A DNA stretch of 64,000 nucleotides from Herbiconiux aconitum (GCF_024979235.1 NZ_JANLCM010000002.1:186001-250000), one strand, 5' to 3'; positions 15,738-25,559 are shown, numbered from the stretch's first letter. Numbers and translations are program-made. The notes: a model not told the origin generated them from the sequence alone.

Positions 15738-16709
15738 ATGCAACTCGATCTCGCACAACTCGCCGCTTTGAGCGCGGCCGTCACCGAGGGCACTTTCGAA
15801 GCGGCGGCCCGCGCGCTGAACGTGACGCCCTCGGCGGTGAGTCAACGCATCAAAGCGCTCGAGAGCACGGTCGGTCGGGTGCTGCTACAACGCAGCAAGC
15901 CGGTGCGGGCTACGGAATCCGGTGAGGCGATCCTGCTCCTGGCCCGCCAGATCGAGACGCTGGCCGGGGATGCCGTGCGCGGGCTCGGTGATGCGGACGG
16001 GCCCGACGGCCTCGGCGGCCTCGGCGGCCCCGACGGCGCGGGGGCCGGCGAGGGGAGTGGCGGGCAGGGGCGGGCTCCGCATCCGAATCCCGTGCGGATG
16101 CCGATCGCCGTGAACGCCGACTCTCTCGCGACCTGGATTCTGCCGGCACTCGCGGAACTCTCCGACGCGATGGTGTTCGACCTCTACCGCGAAGATGAGG
16201 CGCACACCACCGCACTGCTTCGTGAGGGCACCGTGATGGCCGCGATCACCGCGGTGGCGTATCCGGTGCAGGGATGCTCGTCGACCCTCCTCGGCTCGAT
16301 GCGCTACCGCCCGATGGCAAGTCCGGCCTTCGCCGAGACGTGGTTCCCCGATGGAATCACGTCAGAAGCGCTCGCGCACGCACCGGTCGTGGTCTTCGAT
16401 CGCCGCGACGAACTGCAGGATGCGTACCTCCGCTCGCGCGTGCCCGGTGCGGTCGACCCGCCGCGCCACTACGTGCCGGCGTCGGGCGATTTCGTCGCCG
16501 CTGTGCGGCTCGGCTTCGGGTGGGGCATGGTGCCCGACCTGCAGAGCGACCCGCGGAACGCTCTCCCGTCGGCCCCGGCCCTCGTCGATCTCGACTCGGA
16601 CGGTGCCGTCGAGGTGCCCCTCTACTGGCAGCAGTGGCAACTCCGCACCCGTTCCCTCGAGCGTCTGGCCGAGGTGGTCGCGACGGCTGCGCGTCGAACC
16701 CTCCGGTAA
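15738..16709 (+). CDS. lysG: LysR-family regulator LysG/ArgP with a Gly/Pro linker insert
   Basis: A 323-residue LysR-type regulator. The N-terminal helix-turn-helix is clear (ALSAAVTEGTFEAAARALNVTPSAVSQRIKALE), matching LysG/ArgP proteins. The effector domain contains FDLYREDEAHTTALLREGTVMAA and GFGWGMVPD, as in ArgP. Between the two, residues about 90-120 are replaced by a glycine, aspartate and proline-rich stretch (DADGPDGLGGLGG and following), which is unusual and looks like low-complexity expansion of the linker helix. The ATG lies one base after an inverted repeat. It probably activates the divergent lysE with lysine or arginine as co-inducer. Confidence 0.88.
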   Translation: MQLDLAQLAALSAAVTEGTFEAAARALNVTPSAVSQRIKALESTVGRVLLQRSKPVRATESGEAILLLARQIETLAGDAVRGLGDADGPDGLGGLGGPDGAGAGEGSGGQGRAPHPNPVRMPIAVNADSLATWILPALAELSDAMVFDLYREDEAHTTALLREGTVMAAITAVAYPVQGCSSTLLGSMRYRPMASPAFAETWFPDGITSEALAHAPVVVFDRRDELQDAYLRSRVPGAVDPPRHYVPASGDFVAAVRLGFGWGMVPDLQSDPRNALPSAPALVDLDSDGAVEVPLYWQQWQLRTRSLERLAEVVATAARRTLR

Positions 16710-16714
16710 GGCGG

Positions 16715-16762
16715 GTGTCGCAGCCTCCTCTGATCCAGGTGTCGCATCCTCTTCTGATTCAG
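16715..16762. repeat. Two tandem 24-base repeats at the end of the hydroxylase gene
   Basis: Two adjacent 24-base units starting GTGTCGCA and ending TGATCCAG or TGATTCAG differ at only three positions. A third partial unit starting GTGTTGAGCATCC follows and encodes the hydroxylase C-terminus. They fill the gap between the convergent lysG and hydroxylase stops and look like duplicated copies of the gene end. Confidence 0.75.
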
Positions 16763-19578
16763 GTGTTGAGCATCCTCCAGACCCGATCCCGCGAGATCGG
16801 CAGTTCATGCGGACGAACGCCGGTCGCGCGGCTCACCGCATTCGCGAGCGCGGCGGCGACGGGGTTGTAAGGAGCCTCGCTCATCGACTTCGCCCCGAAC
16901 GGTCCGACCTCGTCGTCCGTCTCGGCGAAATACACTTCCGTCGCCGGAACATCGACCAGCTGCGGCACGTGATAGCTCCGGAACACCTGCGTCGTCACCA
17001 GCCCCTGGTCGAGGATCATCTCCTCGTAGAGAGCAGACCCGATCGCCTGCGCGACGCCACCCTCCACCTGGCCCCGGAGTTGCTGGGGATTCATGACGAA
17101 CCCGGGGTCGGCAGCCTGCACGGACTGCAGAATCCGCACCTCGCCGGTCGCCGAATTCACCGCGACGCGCATGCCGTGCACGTTGAAGGCGAGCGAACGC
17201 TTCGACCCGTCTTCCGAGCCCTCGGCGGTCAGGAAGCCGCCGGCTGCGGCGGCGATCTCGGTCAGTGTGACGAGGCGGCCTCCGAACCGGACCCCCTCCG
17301 CGACGAGTTCTCCGGCGCCGGTCGCACCACCGGTCGCGCCACCCACGCCGGCGAGCTCCGAGGCGACGCGCAGCACATCGGCCCTCAGGGCAAGGGCCGC
17401 GGCGTGCAACGCCTTGCCGGCCACCACGATCCCCGCCGAGCCGAACGCCCCCGTGTCGTATTTCGCGGCATCCGTGTCGGACTGCTGGATGCGTACACGA
17501 TCGACCGACGTTCCGAGCACACTCGAGGCGATCTGGGTGTGCACCGTCGTCGTGCCGTTGCCGAATTCGGAGGTACCGACGGCGATGAGGTATCCGCCAT
17601 CGGCCTGCAGGGTGACGCTCGCCTGCGAGAAGTGACCGCGCGGCGGGAGAGTCGCGATCATGGTCGCCGCCATCCCCTCGCCGACCGTCCACTCCGGGCC
17701 TTCGGGCGCCTGGACACCGTTGCCTCGTGCCAGGGCGCCTTGCGTGAGATCGAGGCATTGGTCGAGCCCGTAGCTGCCGAAGATCAGGTCGTCGCCTTCC
17801 ACGTGGGAGGCGACGAGCGGTTCGCCGGGCCGCACCGCGTTGATCCGGCGGAGTTCGAACGGGTCGAGGCCCAGTTTCATCGCCAACTCGTCCATCGCCG
17901 ATTCGACGCCGAAGACGACCTGACCGAGGCCGTAGCCCCGGAACGCTCCGGAGGGGATGTTGTTCGTGTAGACGACCTCCGCATCCACCTTCTTGTTCGG
18001 TGCGGTGTAGATGCTGACGGTCTCGCTGACACTGTGGAACATCACGCCCGGGCCGTGGTTTCCATAGGCGCCGGTGTCGCTCAGAACGTCGACCGAGATT
18101 GCGGTGAGCTTGCCGTCGTCGGTCGCTCCGAGCTCGACGGAGACGCGCATGGGGTGGCGGCACGGAGCCAGGGCGAATTCGTCGCTGCGAGTGAACTCGA
18201 ACTGCACGGGCCGGCCCGTCTTCAGAACCGCCAGCGTCACCACGTCTTCGGTGAGGATCTCCTGCTTGCCGCCGAACCCGCCGCCGACCCGCGCGGTGAA
18301 CACCCGCACCCGGTCGGGTTCGAGACCGAAGATGTGGCTGATCTCATCGCGCACGAGGAACGGAACCTGCGAGCTCGTGCGCAGAACCAGACGATCGTCG
18401 TCGTCGATCCAGCCGATCGTGGCGTGTGTCTCGAGTGCTGCGTGCGACACGCGGTGGGTCTGCCAGGTACCGGCGACCCGCACGTCGGCTGCGCGCATCC
18501 CCTCGGCCAGCGAGCCGATCTCGGTGTGCACGGATGCGATCACGTTGCGTTCCGGCTCCGCCACCCGCGATTCGGCGGGTGCCTTGTCGGCGTGCAGGAG
18601 TGGAGCACCGGGCTGTCGCGCCTCTTCCGGATCGAACACCGCGGGGAGCAGCTCGTATTCGACATCGATGAGTCGGCAGGCGGCTTCGGCGATGGCGACC
18701 GAGTCGGCGACGACCGCGGCGATCCGCTGCCCGCGGAATCGCACGACGGTGTCGAACACCCGTGTGTCGTCGGGGTCGTCGGTGCGGAACTCGTGGCGCG
18801 CGGTGGAGTACAACGTGGCCGGCGCGTCTGCGGCCGTGAGCACGGCGTGAACCCCCGGCAGCGCGGCGGCGGCCCGCGTGTCCATCGACAGCACCCGCGC
18901 GTGAGCGTGCGGGCTCTGCAGCAGCTTCAGGTGCGTGACGCCGGGAACAGCCACGTCGAGGGTGTAGGGCTCGCGTCCGCTGACGATCCGGCGACCGGCC
19001 GGCGCACCCACCGACGTGCCCACCGTCACGGCTGCGGCAGCGATACCAGCATCAGGCGACACCGAACGCTCGGCGCTCCGCACCTGCCCGCACAGCCCTT
19101 CGCAACCCGCTCCGCCCGCGTGCTCGCCGCCGCGGAGGGCTGCGGCCTCGCAGACACCGTGACGGATCGACGCCTCGATCGCCCGATACCCGGTGCAGCG
19201 GCAGAGGTTGCCCTTCATGAGGCGCGGCAGGTCGTCGAGTTGCTCGGGTGCGAGCGTGGTCGCGGTCACGACCATGCCGGCCGTGCAGAAGCCGCACTGG
19301 AACCCGGCGTTGTCGACGAAGCTCTGTTGCACGGCGCTCAGATCGTCGGGATCGCCGAGGCCGGCCACCGTGGTCACGATCCGGTTCTCGGCGCGGCAGG
19401 CGGGGTAGACGCACGAGTGCACCGGCGTTCCGTCGACGATCACCGAACACGCGCCGCAGTCTCCCGAGTCGCAGCCTTTCTTGACTTCGAAATGCCCCTG
19501 ATCGCGGATGAAGGTGCGGAGGCACTGCCCGGGCGCGGGGGTCGCATCGAACTGCTCTCCGTTCATCACGAACTTCAT
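16759..19578 (-). CDS. Molybdenum hydroxylase: fused [2Fe-2S] and Mo-binding subunit (xanthine dehydrogenase family)
   Basis: A 939-residue fused enzyme chain. Residues about 1-155 hold two [2Fe-2S] clusters: [18 protein letters not shown] with a fourth Cys in PVHSC, and CGFCTAGM with CRCTGYRA. After a Gly/Ala linker the Mo-cofactor domains follow, with [31 protein letters not shown], the substrate-arginine loop [10 protein letters not shown] and the near-C-terminal active-site glutamate in [12 protein letters not shown]. The family hydroxylates purines, aldehydes or N-heterocycles using water. FeS-Mo fusion with a separate FAD subunit is less common than three separate genes. The ATG overlaps the FAD-subunit stop by four bases. 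Xanthine is the best guess as substrate. Confidence 0.88.
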   Translation of the reverse strand: MKFVMNGEQFDATPAPGQCLRTFIRDQGHFEVKKGCDSGDCGACSVIVDGTPVHSCVYPACRAENRIVTTVAGLGDPDDLSAVQQSFVDNAGFQCGFCTAGMVVTATTLAPEQLDDLPRLMKGNLCRCTGYRAIEASIRHGVCEAAALRGGEHAGGAGCEGLCGQVRSAERSVSPDAGIAAAAVTVGTSVGAPAGRRIVSGREPYTLDVAVPGVTHLKLLQSPHAHARVLSMDTRAAAALPGVHAVLTAADAPATLYSTARHEFRTDDPDDTRVFDTVVRFRGQRIAAVVADSVAIAEAACRLIDVEYELLPAVFDPEEARQPGAPLLHADKAPAESRVAEPERNVIASVHTEIGSLAEGMRAADVRVAGTWQTHRVSHAALETHATIGWIDDDDRLVLRTSSQVPFLVRDEISHIFGLEPDRVRVFTARVGGGFGGKQEILTEDVVTLAVLKTGRPVQFEFTRSDEFALAPCRHPMRVSVELGATDDGKLTAISVDVLSDTGAYGNHGPGVMFHSVSETVSIYTAPNKKVDAEVVYTNNIPSGAFRGYGLGQVVFGVESAMDELAMKLGLDPFELRRINAVRPGEPLVASHVEGDDLIFGSYGLDQCLDLTQGALARGNGVQAPEGPEWTVGEGMAATMIATLPPRGHFSQASVTLQADGGYLIAVGTSEFGNGTTTVHTQIASSVLGTSVDRVRIQQSDTDAAKYDTGAFGSAGIVVAGKALHAAALALRADVLRVASELAGVGGATGGATGAGELVAEGVRFGGRLVTLTEIAAAAGGFLTAEGSEDGSKRSLAFNVHGMRVAVNSATGEVRILQSVQAADPGFVMNPQQLRGQVEGGVAQAIGSALYEEMILDQGLVTTQVFRSYHVPQLVDVPATEVYFAETDDEVGPFGAKSMSEAPYNPVAAALANAVSRATGVRPHELPISRDRVWRMLNT

Positions 19579-20420
19579 CGCACGACCTCCGTCTCGGTCG
19601 CCGGACCGGCATCCGGTGTGGACAGCTCGTCCAGGATCTCTCGTGCGAGGAGCGCCGACACAGCGCGCCTCCAATCGGCCGCGCCGTGCGGATCGGTGAA
19701 CCAGGTCTCGATCCGTTCGACGTCGCTCGTGAGCTGCGTCGGCTCGGGGAGCGTCGCGTAACGGAGCTGTTCGGGGTGGAGCGTCGCGCCCGACACCGTG
19801 AGGATGAAAGCGCCGTCGGCGTCGAGCCGCCCGATGATCACGGCTCCCGAGCGCCCGAGCGGCGACAAGGCGATCTTGCGATACGCCGTGCGTGCCTGCA
19901 GCGAGGTCAGCGGCACCTCCAGGGCTCGGAGCACGTCGCCGTCTCGCAGTGCGTTGCGGCCGTTACCCGTCACGAAAGACGCCACGGGAATCCGCTCATC
20001 GGTGCCGTCAGCGCGCCAGACCAGTGCGTCGGCATCGAGCGACGAGAACAACGACGTCATCGGCCCGGCCGGCAGCGACGCGCAGATGTTGCCTCCGACG
20101 GTCGCGACGTTCCACACCTTGAACGAGCCGAGCAGGGCGGTGCAGCATTGGAAGAAGAGCGGATGTGCCGGCCAACCCCGATCGTCGGGCATCGACGCGA
20201 GCTCGGCGAGGGTGCAGGTCGCCGCCACCTCGAGGCCCGTCTCGGTGACGGTGAGCGACGGCCAGTCGAACGTCATCAGATCGACGAGCGCGGTGAGGTG
20301 GTCTTGCCGCTCGGAGAAGAGCCACGAGCCGCCCGCGAGCGGAGCGGAGGTCGCGCCGAGTGCGACCAGATCGTCGCGACGACGAGCCGGGACGATCGCC
20401 CCGATGGTGTTCAAGTCCAC
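19575..20420 (-). CDS. Molybdenum hydroxylase FAD-binding subunit (CoxM/XdhB type)
   Basis: A 281-residue flavin subunit of the CO-dehydrogenase/xanthine-dehydrogenase medium-chain family. FAD-binding motifs are [13 protein letters not shown] near residue 27 (AGGTxL in most homologues) and [17 protein letters not shown] near residue 104. A C-terminal CODH flavoprotein domain follows. It passes electrons from the FeS clusters of the partner subunit to NAD or another acceptor. The stop overlaps the start of the fused FeS-Mo gene by four bases, so stoichiometric translation is likely. It lies 39 bases after moaE, placing the enzyme at the end of the cofactor operon. Confidence 0.87.
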   Translation of the reverse strand: MDLNTIGAIVPARRRDDLVALGATSAPLAGGSWLFSERQDHLTALVDLMTFDWPSLTVTETGLEVAATCTLAELASMPDDRGWPAHPLFFQCCTALLGSFKVWNVATVGGNICASLPAGPMTSLFSSLDADALVWRADGTDERIPVASFVTGNGRNALRDGDVLRALEVPLTSLQARTAYRKIALSPLGRSGAVIIGRLDADGAFILTVSGATLHPEQLRYATLPEPTQLTSDVERIETWFTDPHGAADWRRAVSALLAREILDELSTPDAGPATETEVVR

Positions 20421-20459
20421 GTGGTGCTCCGTTCGAATCTGCTGGTGCGGTTTCTGTGG

Positions 20460-20906
20460 TCAGCCGATCGAAGCGACCCACTCCGTCGTTCCATCGTCGA
20501 AGGACTGCTCCTTCCAGATGGGCACCTTCGCCTTGACCTCGTCGACGAGGTCGGCGCACGCGGCGAAGGCCTCGGCGCGGTGGGGAGATGCGACGGCGCA
20601 GGCCAGGGCGATGTCGCCGATCGTGAGATCGCCGACCCGATGGGCGACGGAGAGCACGACGGCCGGATGCGTGCGCGCCACCTCGAGAGCGACCGTGCGG
20701 ATCACCTCGGAGGCGCTCGGATGCGCGCTGTAACTCAAGGCGAGCACACCGCGCCCCTCGTCGTGGTCCCGCACGACGCCGGCGAACGTCACCACGGCAC
20801 CCGATCCCGGCCCTTCGACAGCAGCGGCGCACTCTTCGACGGAGACGGCGGTCTCCGACACCCGGGCGAAGCGCACACGCTCTGCGATGTCAGTCGTGTC
20901 TGGCAT
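20460..20906 (-). CDS. moaE: Molybdopterin synthase catalytic subunit MoaE
   Basis: A 148-residue MoaE. The pattern GAVVTFAGVVRDHDEG near residue 40, a YSAHPSASEVI segment, VAHRVGDLTIGD in the middle and the catalytic-lysine region VKAKVPIWKEQSF near residue 130 are diagnostic. With MoaD thiocarboxylate it converts cyclic pyranopterin monophosphate to molybdopterin. I chose the ATG at 20906 because a GGGGG binding site lies just upstream; an ATG at 20918 would add MGVT. It overlaps the mogA end by 17 bases and is followed by the hydroxylase FAD-subunit gene. Confidence 0.92.
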   Translation of the reverse strand: MPDTTDIAERVRFARVSETAVSVEECAAAVEGPGSGAVVTFAGVVRDHDEGRGVLALSYSAHPSASEVIRTVALEVARTHPAVVLSVAHRVGDLTIGDIALACAVASPHRAEAFAACADLVDEVKAKVPIWKEQSFDDGTTEWVASIG

Positions 20907-21429
20907 GGTCACCCCCATGAATCTGATCCACCAGATGGTCGAGCACCCCGTCGAGCACCGAGAGTCCGTCGCGCACGCCGCCCGACGAGCCAGGCAGGTT
21001 GACGATCAGGGTGCGACCGGCGACCCCGCAGAGTCCGCGTGAGAGGATCGCGAGCGGCGTCTTCACCGCACCGACCCTCCGGATCTCCTCCACGACCCCC
21101 GGCAGCTCGAAGTCGAGCACGGCCCGGGTCTGCTCCGGGGTGCGGTCGGTGGGCGAGGCGCCCGTGCCGCCGGTCGTGACGACGAGCGCCATCGCGTCAC
21201 CGACCGCCTCACGCAGGGCTTGCCCCACCGGTTCGCCGTCGGGCACGACGACAACGGTCGCCGGCCACCCCCGTGCGGCGAGCCAATCGAGAATCACGGG
21301 CCCGGTGGTGTCCTCGTAGACGCCGGCGGCGGCACGATTCGACGCCACGACGACTCGCGCACGTACGGCTCCGCTCGGGGCCGACTCGCGGTGCTCGGCG
21401 TGCTCGCTGTGCTCGGTGTGCCCCGTCAT
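20890..21429 (-). CDS. mogA: Molybdopterin adenylyltransferase (MogA/MoaB family)
   Basis: A 179-residue MogA/MoaB-type protein that activates molybdopterin by adenylylation before Mo insertion by MoeA. Family motifs are [22 protein letters not shown] in the middle and [16 protein letters not shown] near the C-terminus. The N-terminus has an unusual repeat of His and Glu ([14 protein letters not shown]) before the domain begins at [14 protein letters not shown]. The ATG shares four bases with the moaC stop, so translation is coupled. The C-terminus is also His/Asp-rich (HGGDHARHD). Confidence 0.88.
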   Translation of the reverse strand: MTGHTEHSEHAEHRESAPSGAVRARVVVASNRAAAGVYEDTTGPVILDWLAARGWPATVVVVPDGEPVGQALREAVGDAMALVVTTGGTGASPTDRTPEQTRAVLDFELPGVVEEIRRVGAVKTPLAILSRGLCGVAGRTLIVNLPGSSGGVRDGLSVLDGVLDHLVDQIHGGDHARHD

Positions 21430-21905
21430 GCCCGGGTCCATTCGCCGCTCGCGCCGCCCGACTTCGAAAGCACCTCGATGTCGGTGATCGTCGCTCCCCG
21501 GTCGACGGCCTTGATCATGTCGTACAGCGTCAGCGCCGCGACCGACGCGGCCGTCAGCGCTTCCATCTCGACCCCCGTGACGCCCGTCGTGCTGACGGAG
21601 GTCTCGATCCGGATGGTCGACTCGTCCGTGCTAAATTCCACGGTCACGCCGGACAAGGGCAGGGGGTGGCAGAGCGGGATGAGGCTCGAGGTCTGCTTCG
21701 CCGCCAGGATTCCGGCGACCCGTGCCACAGCGAGCGGTTCGCCCTTGGGCAGGTCGCCGGCGATGAGCAGGCCGATCACCTCGGGCCGGGTGCGGACGAC
21801 CGCCTGCGCTGTGGCGACCCGCTTGGTCGTCGCCTTGCCTGAGACGTCGACCATGTGCGCCGATCCGTCGGCGGTGATGTGGGTGAGTTCAGTGCCGTCA
21901 GCCAT
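21426..21905 (-). CDS. moaC: Cyclic pyranopterin monophosphate synthase MoaC
   Basis: A 159-residue MoaC. Diagnostic segments are [19 protein letters not shown] near residue 16, [14 protein letters not shown] near residue 74, and [25 protein letters not shown] near residue 110, ending in a conserved lysine segment (LSKSGG). Together with MoaA it turns GTP into cyclic pyranopterin monophosphate. It overlaps moeA by eight bases upstream and mogA by four bases downstream, inside the compact moeA-moaC-mogA-moaE-hydroxylase operon. A GGAGG binding site precedes the ATG. Confidence 0.94.
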   Translation of the reverse strand: MADGTELTHITADGSAHMVDVSGKATTKRVATAQAVVRTRPEVIGLLIAGDLPKGEPLAVARVAGILAAKQTSSLIPLCHPLPLSGVTVEFSTDESTIRIETSVSTTGVTGVEMEALTAASVAALTLYDMIKAVDRGATITDIEVLSKSGGASGEWTRA

Positions 21906-23160
21906 CGATCCTCCAGTAGTCGAGCTCATCGCGCGCCGTGACGGTCGAGACACCCACCGGAACGTGCACCAGCACCGTGGATTCGGCGTAGGAGTGCAGG
22001 AGATGACTCGACGGTCCGCCGACGAGTTCGAGCGTGCCGTCGTCGTGCACGATTCCGCGGCGCAGCTGATGCGCCGAAGCCGGGGATTCGAACGCGTGCG
22101 CCGCACGGCCGTGTCGCAGTTCGCGGAGCGGATCGGTGACGCCGAGCGCCGAGAGGATCGCGGGCCGCAAGAAGGCCTCGAACGAGACGAGGGCGCTCAC
22201 CGGATTGCCCGGCAGACACACGACCGGAACGGGGGTGGGGAGGTTCGCGAGCCCGAAGCCCTGCGGGCCGCCCGGCTGCACGGCCACCTTCTCGAAGCGC
22301 ACGCCTCGTTTCTCGAAGGCGTCGCGCACGACTTCACGCGCGCCCGCGCTCACGCCGCCGACGGTGACGACGAGATCGATGCCGGGCGCTTCCCGAACGA
22401 CGATCTCGAGAAGATCGGCCGCGTCGTCGGAACGGCACGGGATCGCGGTGACCGCGCATCCGATGCTCTGCAAAGCGGCGGTGAGAGCCACGGTGTTCGC
22501 GTCGAAGATCTGGCCCGGCTGCAATTCCGACCCGGGGTCGCGGATCTCGTGACCGGTCGACACGAGGAGCACGCGTGGCCGCCGGCGCACCGGCACCGAC
22601 GTGGCGCCGGTGCCCGCGACCACGCCGAACTGTGCGGGCCCGAGCCGGCTCCCGGCACGCAGCAGAATCTGTCCGCTCGTGATGTCCGAACCGGCGACCC
22701 GCACGAAGGCGCCCGGCGCGACGGGTCGGCCGAAGCGCACCGAGGCCGCGGCCGCGGCGGCCGGGAAGACCGGCGGATCGGCCGACTCGACCGGGATCAC
22801 CGCGTCCGCTCCCTCGGGAACCGCTGCTCCGGTCATGATCGGCGTCGCCGTGCCCGGGGCATGCCGGGCGAAGGAGTCGCCTGCGGCGATCCGGGCTGCT
22901 ACAGGGAGGGTGACCGGTGAGCCGGCGGTTGCCGCGCCGAGGTCGGCGGATCGTACGGCGAATCCGTCCATCTGCGAGTTGTCGAAAGCCGGGAGGCTCG
23001 AGGGGGAGAGAACGTCGGATGCCAGGACACGATGGGCGTAACGCTCCGGATGAGCCGTCAACGCGTCGCCGGAGACGGTCAGGATCTCGGCCTCGAGGGC
23101 GCCTGAGATACCGCCGACGAGCGTTGTCACGTCGCTCCGATGGTGCTCGATCGTGCGCAT
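21898..23160 (-). CDS. moeA: Molybdopterin molybdenumtransferase MoeA
   Basis: A 420-residue MoeA, which inserts molybdate into adenylylated molybdopterin. Key segments are [16 protein letters not shown] near residue 60, [19 protein letters not shown] near residue 107, [19 protein letters not shown] in the MoCF-like domain, and [19 protein letters not shown] near residue 340. The C-terminal domain IV is present. The ATG at 23160 follows a CAGACT box by seven bases, so the transcript may start here. It is the first gene of the operon that ends with the molybdenum hydroxylase. Confidence 0.94.
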   Translation of the reverse strand: MRTIEHHRSDVTTLVGGISGALEAEILTVSGDALTAHPERYAHRVLASDVLSPSSLPAFDNSQMDGFAVRSADLGAATAGSPVTLPVAARIAAGDSFARHAPGTATPIMTGAAVPEGADAVIPVESADPPVFPAAAAAASVRFGRPVAPGAFVRVAGSDITSGQILLRAGSRLGPAQFGVVAGTGATSVPVRRRPRVLLVSTGHEIRDPGSELQPGQIFDANTVALTAALQSIGCAVTAIPCRSDDAADLLEIVVREAPGIDLVVTVGGVSAGAREVVRDAFEKRGVRFEKVAVQPGGPQGFGLANLPTPVPVVCLPGNPVSALVSFEAFLRPAILSALGVTDPLRELRHGRAAHAFESPASAHQLRRGIVHDDGTLELVGGPSSHLLHSYAESTVLVHVPVGVSTVTARDELDYWRIDG

Positions 23161-23246
23161 CGTCCCAGTCTGCACCATCGTTGTCGGCACGGTCGCGGGT
23201 GCCGCGCACCGGTCGCACGGGATCGCTCTCGTGCGACCGGTGGGGC

Positions 23247-23777
23247 TCAGTGCTCCCGCAACGCCCGCAGCGGTACGGTGCCCACGCAGGGAACCGCGAT
23301 CAGGTCTCCGACCGAGAGGTCTTCCGGCACCGGAATGGCGAGAGCGGACTCCGCGGCATCGGCTGCCTGATCGCTCGCGAGGCAGGTCGCGAGCACGTGG
23401 CGAGCCGTCGACACTCGGCCGACCAGCCGCGCCTCGCTGGCCACCGGATGCGCGTGTCCGAGGTCGCCGTCGACGACGACCCGCAGAACGGGTGCCGTGC
23501 CCGCCGACGGGGTCACCGGCATCGGCTCGATCTGCAGGATGCGCACGACCACCACGCAGGCTTGACCGGTGGGCGAGGGGCGCCCGTGGGTACCCGGCAC
23601 GACGGAGGCTGCGGTGTGCACGCAGGGTGTGCCGCAGAGATCGACCAGACGGAGCAGGGAGATGCCGGCGACGAGCACATCGGTCGTCGTGGCGACGGTG
23701 TGCTCGGGCCACCGATCGGTGGAGAGGGGGTCGGGGATGCTGCGTCGCAGCGACGGGATGATCGTGGTGAGGGTCAT
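23247..23777 (-). CDS. Hypothetical protein upstream of moeA
   Basis: A 176-residue protein that I do not recognise. It lacks a signal peptide or membrane helix. It has a central proline-rich stretch with IEPMPVTPSAGTAPVLRV and a Cys-containing segment, LVDLCGTPCVHTAASVVPG. It is on the same strand as moeA with 86 bases between them and is divergent from moaA across a 201-base gap, so a role linked to the molybdenum cofactor is possible but unproven. Base composition and codon use look like those of the neighbours. Confidence 0.6.
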   Translation of the reverse strand: MTLTTIIPSLRRSIPDPLSTDRWPEHTVATTTDVLVAGISLLRLVDLCGTPCVHTAASVVPGTHGRPSPTGQACVVVVRILQIEPMPVTPSAGTAPVLRVVVDGDLGHAHPVASEARLVGRVSTARHVLATCLASDQAADAAESALAIPVPEDLSVGDLIAVPCVGTVPLRALREH

Positions 23778-23966
23778 CGATGGTGTCCGGAGGCGAGGCG
23801 TCCGGAGACGGTATGGCTGTGCATGTCTCAGCTCTACGCCTGTGGAACGACGCGTCGGGCGGCCCTAACGCGATCCTGGCGCGTCGGGATGCGTTCCGTA
23901 CGCGCCACTGACGCGCCCGACGACCCGACATCGTCGAGTCCTCGTCCGCCACGCAGTCTCGGCGCG

Positions 23967-23972
23967 TAGGCT
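23967..23972 (+). promoter_or_regulatory. -10 box TAGGCT for leaderless moaA
   Basis: TAGGCT is followed by six bases and the ATG of moaA at 23979. The close spacing argues for a leaderless transcript and against a cofactor-sensing riboswitch in front of moaA. Confidence 0.55.
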
Positions 23973-23978
23973 CTCAGC

Positions 23979-25106
23979 ATGGTTGTCGTTCTGGGAATGC
24001 CGCAGCCGCGTTCGGCCGGGCCGCGGGGCCCCTCGACCGCGTCCGTCGGAGCGCGCCCGGCGGTGAGCCTCCCGGGCGAGCGGCCCGCGGCATCCGGACT
24101 CATCGATCGCTTCGGCCGCGAAGCCACCGACCTGCGCATCTCGCTCACCGACCGCTGCAATCTCCGCTGCACCTATTGCATGCCGGCGGAGGGCCTACCG
24201 TTCCTCGCACCTCCGGCGCTGATGTCGCTCGAGGAGATCACGCGGTTCGCGCGCATCGCGGTGACCGACTTCGGGGTTCGACAGGTGCGTTTCACCGGCG
24301 GTGAGCCGCTCCTGCGCAAAGACCTGGTCGAGATCATCCGGTCGGTCGCCGCCCTCGATCCGCGCCCTGAGATCTCACTCACGACGAACGCGATCGGCCT
24401 CACGAGCCGTGCGACGGCGCTCGCCGAGGCGGGCCTCGACCGGATCAACGTCTCGCTCGATTCGATCCACCCGGAGACTTTCGCGAAGATCACCCGCCGC
24501 CCCTTCCTCGACCGGGTGCTGTCGGGCATCGACGCCGTGCGCGCCGCGGGGCTGACGTCCACGAAGATCAACGCCGTGCTGATGCCGGGGATCAACGACC
24601 ACCAGGCGGTCGAACTGCTCGAATGGGCGCTGGCCGGCGGCCACCAGCTGCGCTTCATCGAGCAGATGCCGCTCGACGCCGATCACACCTGGGAGCGCGA
24701 ATCGATGATCACGGCGGCCCAGATCCGGGAGCGGCTGACCCGGCGCTACCTGCTGAGCCCCGACGACGCGCCCCGCGACGGTGCCCCGGCGGAGCTGTTC
24801 CAGGTGCGGGAGCGGGCTGACGGCCCCGACGGGCCCGTGCTCGGCCTCGTCGGCATCATCGCATCGGTCAGCGAACCGTTCTGCGCGGACTGCCGACGCA
24901 CTCGCCTCACGGCCGAGGGAGCGGTGCGCAGCTGCCTCTTCTCGCACACCGAGACCGATCTGCTCGGTCCTCTCCGCGCCGGCGCCGACGACGCTGAACT
25001 GGCCGACCTGTGGCGCGGAGCGATGTGGGCGAAACCGTCCGGACATCACATGAACGAAGCCGGATTCGCGCAACCCGACCGCCCGATGAGCGCGATCGGC
25101 GGCTGA
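23979..25106 (+). CDS. moaA: GTP 3',8-cyclase MoaA (radical SAM)
   Basis: A 375-residue radical SAM enzyme catalysing the first step of molybdenum cofactor synthesis. The SAM cluster motif CNLRCTYC uses Cys60, Cys64 and Cys67, and RFTGGEPLLRKDL follows. The C-terminal second [4Fe-4S] site is visible as FCADCRRTRLTAEG with a third Cys in RSCLF. The protein ends in the GG needed for activity (SAIGG). An N-terminal extension of about 40 residues, rich in Pro and Ala, precedes the usual start (LIDRFGRE). The downstream moaD starts directly after its stop codon. Confidence 0.95.
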   Translation: MVVVLGMPQPRSAGPRGPSTASVGARPAVSLPGERPAASGLIDRFGREATDLRISLTDRCNLRCTYCMPAEGLPFLAPPALMSLEEITRFARIAVTDFGVRQVRFTGGEPLLRKDLVEIIRSVAALDPRPEISLTTNAIGLTSRATALAEAGLDRINVSLDSIHPETFAKITRRPFLDRVLSGIDAVRAAGLTSTKINAVLMPGINDHQAVELLEWALAGGHQLRFIEQMPLDADHTWERESMITAAQIRERLTRRYLLSPDDAPRDGAPAELFQVRERADGPDGPVLGLVGIIASVSEPFCADCRRTRLTAEGAVRSCLFSHTETDLLGPLRAGADDAELADLWRGAMWAKPSGHHMNEAGFAQPDRPMSAIGG

Positions 25107-25361
25107 GTGAGCATCCGCATCCGTTCCTTCGCCGCGGCGAAGGCGACTCTCGGCGCGGCCGAGCAGCAGAGTGACGCTTCTGGAGTCACGATCGACGAGC
25201 TGATGGGCCAGCTGGCCGCCGGTGCACCGGATGTCGCTGCTGCGACGACCGTGCTCGACCGGTGCTCCTTCATCCTGAACCGTCACGCGACCGCCGATCG
25301 CACCGTCGTTCTGAGCGACGGTGACGAACTCGACATCCTCCCGCCCTTCGCCGGCGGCTGA
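25107..25361 (+). CDS. moaD: Molybdopterin synthase sulfur carrier MoaD
   Basis: An 84-residue ubiquitin-like sulfur carrier. The beta-grasp pattern IRIRSFAAAKATLG and the C-terminal double glycine (LDILPPFAGG) are diagnostic; the terminal Gly becomes a thiocarboxylate. It is activated by a MoeB/MoeZ-type enzyme, here probably the convergent gene at 25631-26872, and works with MoaE. The GTG start is immediately after the moaA TGA with no gap, so translation is coupled. Confidence 0.92.
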   Translation: MSIRIRSFAAAKATLGAAEQQSDASGVTIDELMGQLAAGAPDVAAATTVLDRCSFILNRHATADRTVVLSDGDELDILPPFAGG

Positions 25362-25390
25362 CCCGCGGCGCGACTCCACCTTCCCATCAC

Positions 25391-25471
25391 CTCACCGCAA
25401 GGCGCGCCGCAGCGGCGGCGGCGCCGGGTGTCAGCAGTGCGCGGCGGCGTGACGTCGCGCACAGCGGTGAG
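25391..25471. repeat. GC-rich palindromic repeat (family A), unit 1
   Basis: An 81-base unit bounded by the inverted ends CTCACCGC and GCGGTGAG. Inside are a GGCGCGCCGC-type half and a GGCGGCGTGACGTCGCG half, each self-complementary. It lies in the gap between the convergent moaD and moeZ genes. Related units are at 25479-25559, 25586-25620 and 41983-42260. Confidence 0.8.
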
Positions 25472-25478
25472 AGCACAC

Positions 25479-25559
25479 CTCACCGGAAGGCGCGCCGCAG
25501 CAGCGGCGGCGTCGGGTGTCGGCTGTGTGCGGCGGCGTGACGTCGCGCGCAGCGGTGAG
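25479..25559. repeat. GC-rich palindromic repeat (family A), unit 2
   Basis: A second 81-base unit, the same length as unit 1 and close to it in sequence, starting CTCACCGG and ending GCGGTGAG. The core GGCGGCGTGACGTCGCG is identical to that of unit 1. Confidence 0.8.

Noticed and set aside
16351..19761. An 1136-codon plus-strand frame opposite the hydroxylase
   Set aside because: Antisense shadow of the FeS-Mo subunit gene; no recognisable domain and no start signal.
23778..23978. Possible molybdenum-cofactor riboswitch between the hypothetical gene and moaA
   Set aside because: moaA appears leaderless (TAGGCT six bases before ATG) and I could not find the conserved core or stems of the known motif in either direction.
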